Positions 36,362 to 40,685 of a stretch of DNA of 40,685 bases are shown here, in pieces. Every line of letters starts with the position of its first letter. Position 1 is the first letter of the stretch. The notes under the pieces are model-generated. The model searched no databases, was not told where the DNA came from, and was given only the letters and a program-made list of their open reading frames with translations. Origin of the DNA: DASRRB01 sp036732755 (lineage in GTDB: Bacteria > Planctomycetota > B15-G4 > SIAN01); NCBI GenBank assembly GCA_036732755.1, contig DAINBU010000039.1, forward strand, positions 1 through 40,685, read 5' to 3'. A program made the position numbers and the translations under genes.

Positions 36362-38041
36362 TCAGTAACCGAGGCCGAGGTCGAGCGCCGGCGTGAACGA
36401 GAAGCCGTACGTGGCGCCCGCATCGATCTCGAGGACCTGGAGGTAGACGTGGACTCCGGCGAGCTCCTCGAGCGGCGGGACGGTCTCGACGAGCGTCGCG
36501 CCGGCGGGAGGAAGCGGGTAGACGAAGATCCGGATCGGCAGCACGAGCAGGTGGCCGCCGCGGTTGGTCGCGATGTCGGCCGGCGCCGCGCCGACGACGA
36601 GGAACGCGAGCGTCCAAGCGCCGGACGAGTTGTCGACGTCGAGGCTCACGTCGGCGTTCAGGATCGGCGACTGGCGGACCGAGAGGCCCGGGATTCCGTG
36701 CGTGCCGGCGAATCCCGTCCCGTATCCGCTCGCGGACGCCGGCGCGATGACGCGGGAGCGCACGAAGACGTCCCACGCGCCGTTCGCATCGCCCGCGACG
36801 AGGTTGTCCGCGATCGAGTTGAAGCCGATCGACGTTCCGTCGGCGCTGATCGCGGGCGACCCGCCGTCGCCGTCGGCTCCCGTGCCGTCGGAAGCAACCG
36901 ATGCGCGCGTGGTCATGGAGTTGGAAAGGCTGCGCACGAAGACGTCGGCGCTCGCGTTCACGTCGTGATCGACCAGATTGCTCGCGGTGCTCTCGAAGGC
37001 GACGAACACTCCGTCGCCGGAGATGTGAGCCTCCTCGCACTCCCCGTTCGGCTCCTCGCCGGCGCTCGACAGACTCGCGCGCGTCGTCGTCGCGCCCGGC
37101 ACGTTGCGCACGAAGACGTCGTAGTGCGAGTGGTCGCTGGTCACGAGGTCGTTGGCGGTGCTTTCGAACGCGACGCGATCCCCGGCGTCGCTGATCGACG
37201 GTCGGACCGAATCGCCGGACGGCCGGCCGCCGCCCAGGGTGAGGCTGACCTGGGACGTCTTGCCGGCGGCGACGTCGCGGAGGAACACGTCGATGTAGCC
37301 GTACGGGTCGTTCCCGACGAGATGCCTGGCGTCCGACTGGAACGCGACGAAGTTCCCGTCCTTCGAGATCGCGGGCGACAGGCAGTCTCTGTCCGCTTCG
37401 CCACCCGTGGTGCTCACGCTGACGCGCGTCGTCGTCCCGCTCGAGCGATTGCGCAGGAAGATGTCCGCGCATCCATTGCTGTCGCCGGCGACCAGGTTGG
37501 TCGCGTTGCCATGGAACGCGACGAAGCGGCCATCGCCCGACATCGCGGCGCCGGCGCAAAAGCCGTTCGCCTCGGCGCCCGAGGAATCGACGCTGACGCG
37601 CTCGGTGGTGCCCGCCGCGAGGTCGCGCACGAAGACGTCCTGGTACGCGTTCGTGTCGCCCGCGACGAGATTGGTCGCCATGCTGACGAATGCGACGAGG
37701 TTCCCGTCGTCGGAGACCGCGCACGAACGGCTCGTACCATTCGCTTCGGTCCCCTTGGAATCGACGCTCACGCGGACAGTCGCGCCCGAATTCCGGTCAT
37801 GCCGGAAGACGTCGAGGATCGCGTTCGTGTCGTTCGCGACCAGGTTCGACGCTGCGGACGAGAAGACGACGTAGCGGCCGTCACGCGAGATCACGACGTC
37901 GATCGAGCCGCCGTTGGCCTCCTGTCCGGCCGAATCGACGCTCACCCGCTCGGTCGTCTGCGCGACGAGCGCCGGCGCGAGGGCGATGAGAACCGACGCG
38001 AGGCGTCCGCAACCGCGGACGAGGAGCGACGTCGCATCCAT
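36362..38041 (-). CDS. Secreted seven-bladed TolB/PD40-like propeller protein, copy 1
   Basis: The 559-residue protein has a signal peptide (LASVLIALAPALVAQ) and seven ~57-residue repeats. The repeats open with RVSVDSxGxEANG and carry SGDGRFVAF, ATNLVAGDTN and DVFVRDLAAGTT. The C-terminal beta domain starts GYGTGFAGTHGIPGL and ends SFTPALDLGLGY, clearly homologous to that of the next gene. The ATG at 38041 gives a compact signal peptide and has GGAGAG upstream; the ATG at 38089 would add an Arg-rich extension. The DNA shows the same ~170-base periodicity. Likely cell-surface or periplasmic; ligand unknown. Confidence 0.8.
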   Translation of the reverse strand: MDATSLLVRGCGRLASVLIALAPALVAQTTERVSVDSAGQEANGGSIDVVISRDGRYVVFSSAASNLVANDTNAILDVFRHDRNSGATVRVSVDSKGTEANGTSRSCAVSDDGNLVAFVSMATNLVAGDTNAYQDVFVRDLAAGTTERVSVDSSGAEANGFCAGAAMSGDGRFVAFHGNATNLVAGDSNGCADIFLRNRSSGTTTRVSVSTTGGEADRDCLSPAISKDGNFVAFQSDARHLVGNDPYGYIDVFLRDVAAGKTSQVSLTLGGGRPSGDSVRPSISDAGDRVAFESTANDLVTSDHSHYDVFVRNVPGATTTRASLSSAGEEPNGECEEAHISGDGVFVAFESTASNLVDHDVNASADVFVRSLSNSMTTRASVASDGTGADGDGGSPAISADGTSIGFNSIADNLVAGDANGAWDVFVRSRVIAPASASGYGTGFAGTHGIPGLSVRQSPILNADVSLDVDNSSGAWTLAFLVVGAAPADIATNRGGHLLVLPIRIFVYPLPPAGATLVETVPPLEELAGVHVYLQVLEIDAGATYGFSFTPALDLGLGY

Positions 38042-38151
38042 GGCTCGGGCTCTCCGCTGGACGAACGACGGCACGGAGCGCGAACTCACGAGTCAGGCAC
38101 GAAGCAGATAACCCGCGCAGTCCGCGTCGTCCAGGCTCGACGCCGGAGCGG

Positions 38152-39792
38152 TCAGGCGCCGCCGCTGTCCATTTCCCCGAGCACGCGGTGGAACGCCTCG
38201 AAGAAGTGGTCGACCTCGCGCGTCAGGACGTCGGAGAGGAAGAGGATCCGCAGGCGCGACTCCTCGCCCGACGGCCCGCAGCCGAGCAGCTTGAGACCGC
38301 GCCGCCACGCGAGCGCCGTCAGCTCCTCTCTACGCTTGACCGTCACGCCCCACATCCCGCCCAGCCCGCCGAAGTCGAGCACGAGGTCCGGGTGCTGCTC
38401 CTTGAGCCATGCGAAGTTGGAGCGGACGTACTCGCCCTTGATGCGCTGGTTCTCGACGTACGTGCGGCCGAGGAAGACCGGGTCCTTGTGGTGGAGGTAG
38501 GTGTCCAGCGTGGTCCACGCATAGTGGTTGTCGAAGATCTTCCCGCCGCCCCACGTGTTGGCGTGCCAGCCGTTCGGCAGCACGCTGGCGAATCCAGCCC
38601 GTGCAATGGTCATCCCGACGATCGCCGCCTTCGCGAGACAGACGATGTCGGGGCTGACGCCGAGGTGCTCGCAGAGGAACGGCCGGCCGGTGCGGCCGAA
38701 GCTCTGGATCTCGTCGGCCAGGAGGAGGATCCCGTGGCGGGCGAGCAGCTCGGCCACGCCGCGCAGCCACGTCGCGTCGGCGAGCCGGTAGCCGCCCTCG
38801 CCCTGGAACGCCTCGGTCACGAAGCAGGCGACGAGCTCGCGCGGGATCCTCCCGTCGGCCAGCACCTTCGCGACGCCGCCGTCGGCCGCGAGGATCTCGG
38901 GCAGCGGCCGCGCGTCGAGCAGCGCCTCGAGGTCCGCGACCTTCCCGTTGAAGGGAACGTGCCGCGTGCGGCGCCAGTTCGGGAAGCCGCGCTTGTGCAC
39001 CGCCTTGCTGAAGGTGAGGTTCAGCGCGCCGAGCGTGCGGCCGTGGAAGGCCATCTCGCACGCGACGAAGAAGAACGGGTAGTCCTCGTAGAGCGCCTGC
39101 GGGTCGCGCTTCTCGAAGAACGTCACGCGCGGGATCCCGAGCTGGCGCATCAGCTCGGCCTCGACCTCGGCGCCGTGCCGCTCGAGCAGGCGCGCGTGCG
39201 CGACGCGGCACGCGATCTTGAGCCCCGCCTCGATCGCCTCCGTGCCGCTGTTGCTGAAGAAGGTCTTCCAGCCGGCGTCCTTCGCGCCGCCCTTCGAAAA
39301 GGCGCGCGCCGCCTCGCCGTTCACGAGCGCCGCGAGGTCCTGGGGCGTGCGCACCCCCTCGGCGCCGCGGCGCGCGACGAAGTAGTCGTCGGTGTTGATC
39401 TCGCGGCGCAGCAGGAGGCCCTGCTTCACGAGCGCTTGGGCCATGCGCTGGTAGTTCGGGTGGTTCTCGTCAAAGAGCTTCTGCGCGACGCCGAGGTAGG
39501 CGTCGAAGTAGGTGCCGGCGTCGCAGCGGACGTAGTGGCCCGCCTGCGGGTAGCCGAGCTCGATCACCGGCGACTCGGGCGTGACGGTGTTGGGGAAGAT
39601 CGCGTCGGCGTGGCGGCGCTTGACCTCCTCGAGGCGCGCGGCGTTCATGTCGCCGCCGATCTCGATCAGCGCGCGCCCGCGGTTGAGCGAGAGGCCGCCC
39701 ACCGTGACGTCGTCGAACCGGTACCGCTCGCGCTCCGCCGCCAGGTCGTAGCCGTCGACCGCGACGCGCAGGTGCTTTTCGAGGAGGGGCAT
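38152..39792 (-). CDS. Class III (PLP-dependent) aminotransferase
   Basis: The 546-residue protein is a fold-type I aminotransferase of the ornithine/GABA group. SNSGTEAIEAG binds the phosphate, LLLADEIQSFGRTG holds Asp360 (pairing with the pyridine nitrogen), and CLAKAAIVGM has Lys388, the Schiff-base lysine. Usual members have 400-450 residues; here an N-terminal extension of ~80 residues and an insert near 200-235 account for the excess. Amino donor and acceptor are unknown. The start ATG shares one base with the stop of pyrI (TGATG), so it is translated in coupling with the pyrimidine operon. Confidence 0.85.
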   Translation of the reverse strand: MPLLEKHLRVAVDGYDLAAERERYRFDDVTVGGLSLNRGRALIEIGGDMNAARLEEVKRRHADAIFPNTVTPESPVIELGYPQAGHYVRCDAGTYFDAYLGVAQKLFDENHPNYQRMAQALVKQGLLLRREINTDDYFVARRGAEGVRTPQDLAALVNGEAARAFSKGGAKDAGWKTFFSNSGTEAIEAGLKIACRVAHARLLERHGAEVEAELMRQLGIPRVTFFEKRDPQALYEDYPFFFVACEMAFHGRTLGALNLTFSKAVHKRGFPNWRRTRHVPFNGKVADLEALLDARPLPEILAADGGVAKVLADGRIPRELVACFVTEAFQGEGGYRLADATWLRGVAELLARHGILLLADEIQSFGRTGRPFLCEHLGVSPDIVCLAKAAIVGMTIARAGFASVLPNGWHANTWGGGKIFDNHYAWTTLDTYLHHKDPVFLGRTYVENQRIKGEYVRSNFAWLKEQHPDLVLDFGGLGGMWGVTVKRREELTALAWRRGLKLLGCGPSGEESRLRILFLSDVLTREVDHFFEAFHRVLGEMDSGGA

Positions 39793-40301
39793 CAGAGGAA
39801 TTCGATCTCGTCTTCGCGCAGCGAGCGCTCGCAGAAGAAGCAGCGCAGCTTCAGCGGCTCCTTTCGGACGGCGAGGAAGCGGCTCTTGACGCGCGGGTCC
39901 TGGGTGACGCAAGCCGGGTTCACGCAGCGCAGCAGGCCCTCGACGACGGCCGGCAGCTCCGGTCGGAATTTCTTCACCACCTCGAAGTCGCGGATGATGC
40001 TGAACGTCGCGGCCGGCGAGAGCAGCGCGATCTTGTTGATCTGCTCGGGCGTGAGCTCGCGCCCCTCGATCTTGAGCAGGTCCTTCTTGCCGAGCTTGCC
40101 GCTGTCGAGGTTCACGCCGACCAGGATCGTCGCGTCCTCGCCGAGCGCGAGGATGCGGATCGCCTTGAAGGCGGTGCGCGGGCCGAGGTGGTCGACGACC
40201 GTGCCCGAACGCAGCGCGCTGACCTGCAGCTTGACGTCCTTCTTCACCGGCGGGGCTCCGGTCGGCTCTGCGGCCTTCATCGACGCGGCGGCCTTCCTCA
40301 T
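39792..40301 (-). CDS. pyrI: Aspartate carbamoyltransferase regulatory subunit
   Basis: The 169-residue protein matches PyrI. An allosteric nucleotide-binding domain starts LQVSALRSGTVVDHL, followed by GREL and LLSPAATFSIIRD, then a C-terminal zinc domain with LRCVNPACVT (Cys126, Cys131) and LRCFFCER (Cys154, Cys157). The zinc domain contacts the catalytic trimer; the enzyme makes N-carbamoyl-L-aspartate in pyrimidine synthesis, with feedback by CTP/UTP in known cases. It follows pyrB by 48 bases, and its stop overlaps the start of the aminotransferase gene. The N-terminal ~22 residues are an extra Ala/Lys-rich stretch. Confidence 0.95.
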   Translation of the reverse strand: MRKAAASMKAAEPTGAPPVKKDVKLQVSALRSGTVVDHLGPRTAFKAIRILALGEDATILVGVNLDSGKLGKKDLLKIEGRELTPEQINKIALLSPAATFSIIRDFEVVKKFRPELPAVVEGLLRCVNPACVTQDPRVKSRFLAVRKEPLKLRCFFCERSLREDEIEFL

Positions 40302-40349
40302 TTCATTCCATCTCCGCGTTCCCGGGGACGCCGGCCGAGGGCGCCGGTG

Positions 40350-40685
40350 TCATGCGGCCCCGAGGACGAGCGCGAGCAGCGTCTGCCGGACCACGACGCC
40401 GTTGCGAGCCTGGTCGAACCACGCCGCGCCCGGATGGTCGTCGAGCGCCGGATGGACCTCGTTCACGCGCGGCAGCGGGTGCATCAGCGTGACCTTCGGG
40501 CCGAAGCGCGCGACGTTCGCGGGCGCGACCTGGTAAGCGTTGCGCACGCGCTCGTACTCGACCGCGTCGGCGAAGCGCTCCTTCTGGATGCGCGTGAGAT
40601 AGATCACGTCGATGTCGTCGGGCACGCAGGTGAGGTCGTTGCCGACGGCCATCACGGTCGCGTCCTCGAGCAGGTCCTCGAAATG
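40350..40685 (-). CDS. pyrB: Aspartate carbamoyltransferase catalytic subunit, C-terminal part (cut by window end)
   Basis: The last 111 residues are present; the frame is open to the edge of the window. Visible landmarks are IYLTRIQKERF and MHPLPRVNEVHPALDDHPGA, then AAWFDQARNGVVVRQTLLA at the end (shown in parts). This is the aspartate-binding domain of PyrB, including the HPLPR loop. It precedes pyrI on the same strand, the usual pyrBI order. The start and carbamoyl-phosphate domain lie outside. Confidence 0.95.
   Translation of the reverse strand, partial: HFEDLLEDATVMAVGNDLTCVPDDIDVIYLTRIQKERFADAVEYERVRNAYQVAPANVARFGPKVTLMHPLPRVNEVHPALDDHPGAAWFDQARNGVVVRQTLLALVLGAA

Noticed and set aside
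34640..38500. 1,286-codon plus-strand open frame opposite the propeller genes
   Set aside because: The repetitive Arg/Asp/Val composition is the antisense image of the seven-blade repeats.
38188..40536. 782-codon plus-strand open frame
   Set aside because: It is antisense to the aminotransferase, pyrI and pyrB, whose motifs are unmistakable on the minus strand.

Overview
The window is a high-G+C bacterial chromosome segment (40,685 bp) with purine/pyrimidine housekeeping genes, many secreted or membrane proteins, and no rRNA, tRNA, CRISPR array, phage gene or recognisable insertion sequence. The mix of lineage-typical secreted proteins (7-bladed repeat propellers with a shared C-terminal beta domain, FG-GAP proteins, sulfatase-TPR fusions, S46 peptidase, pyrophosphate-energised proton pump) suggests a Planctomycetota bacterium. 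That assignment is inference from gene content, not from a marker gene.

Layout. 1-4021: end of a secreted FN3-like protein, a GT-C type membrane glycosyltransferase (minus) and a divergent M20 metallopeptidase. 4022-9690: a visibly lower-G+C block (hand count 34/60 G+C at 5521-5580 against 46/60 at 29401-29460) with a secreted GH9-like glycoside hydrolase, an in-frame carbohydrate-binding-like continuation after a TAG, and a seven-repeat FG-GAP protein. 9693-16901: GH38 alpha-mannosidase (minus), divergent from an S46 dipeptidyl-peptidase, a DedA membrane protein and an APC amino-acid permease. 17106-20068: a tightly coupled four-gene pilin-like operon ending in a HEAT-repeat protein. 20084-22263: a polytopic membrane protein interrupted by an in-frame TGA, and a small helical hypothetical protein. 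22565-28041: HppA proton-pumping pyrophosphatase and a secreted M16 peptidase, each followed by a stem-loop terminator candidate. 28114-33023: a sulfatase-like/TPR protein, a GGQ release-factor-like protein, a LarA-family racemase with a small Cys-rich protein upstream, and a DinB protein. 33046-34512: purF. 34712-38041: two tandem paralogous seven-bladed propeller proteins. 38152-40685: pyrB (partial)-pyrI-class III aminotransferase operon.

How the genes fit together. Several products suit a heterotroph living on polymers: GH9-like and GH38 glycosidases, DPP7-type, M16 and M20 peptidases, and an amino-acid permease. HppA would couple biosynthetic pyrophosphate, such as that released by the PurF reaction, to proton pumping.

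The most noteworthy signals are three interrupted reading frames: a frameshift near 38-48, a TAG at 7284-7286 and a TGA at 20348-20350. In the latter two, convincing protein sequence continues in the same frame. The TAG cuts the GH9-like enzyme just before the segment that appears to carry its catalytic Glu. I see no clearly new defence or mobile system. The least explained unit is the minimal pilin/HEAT operon.
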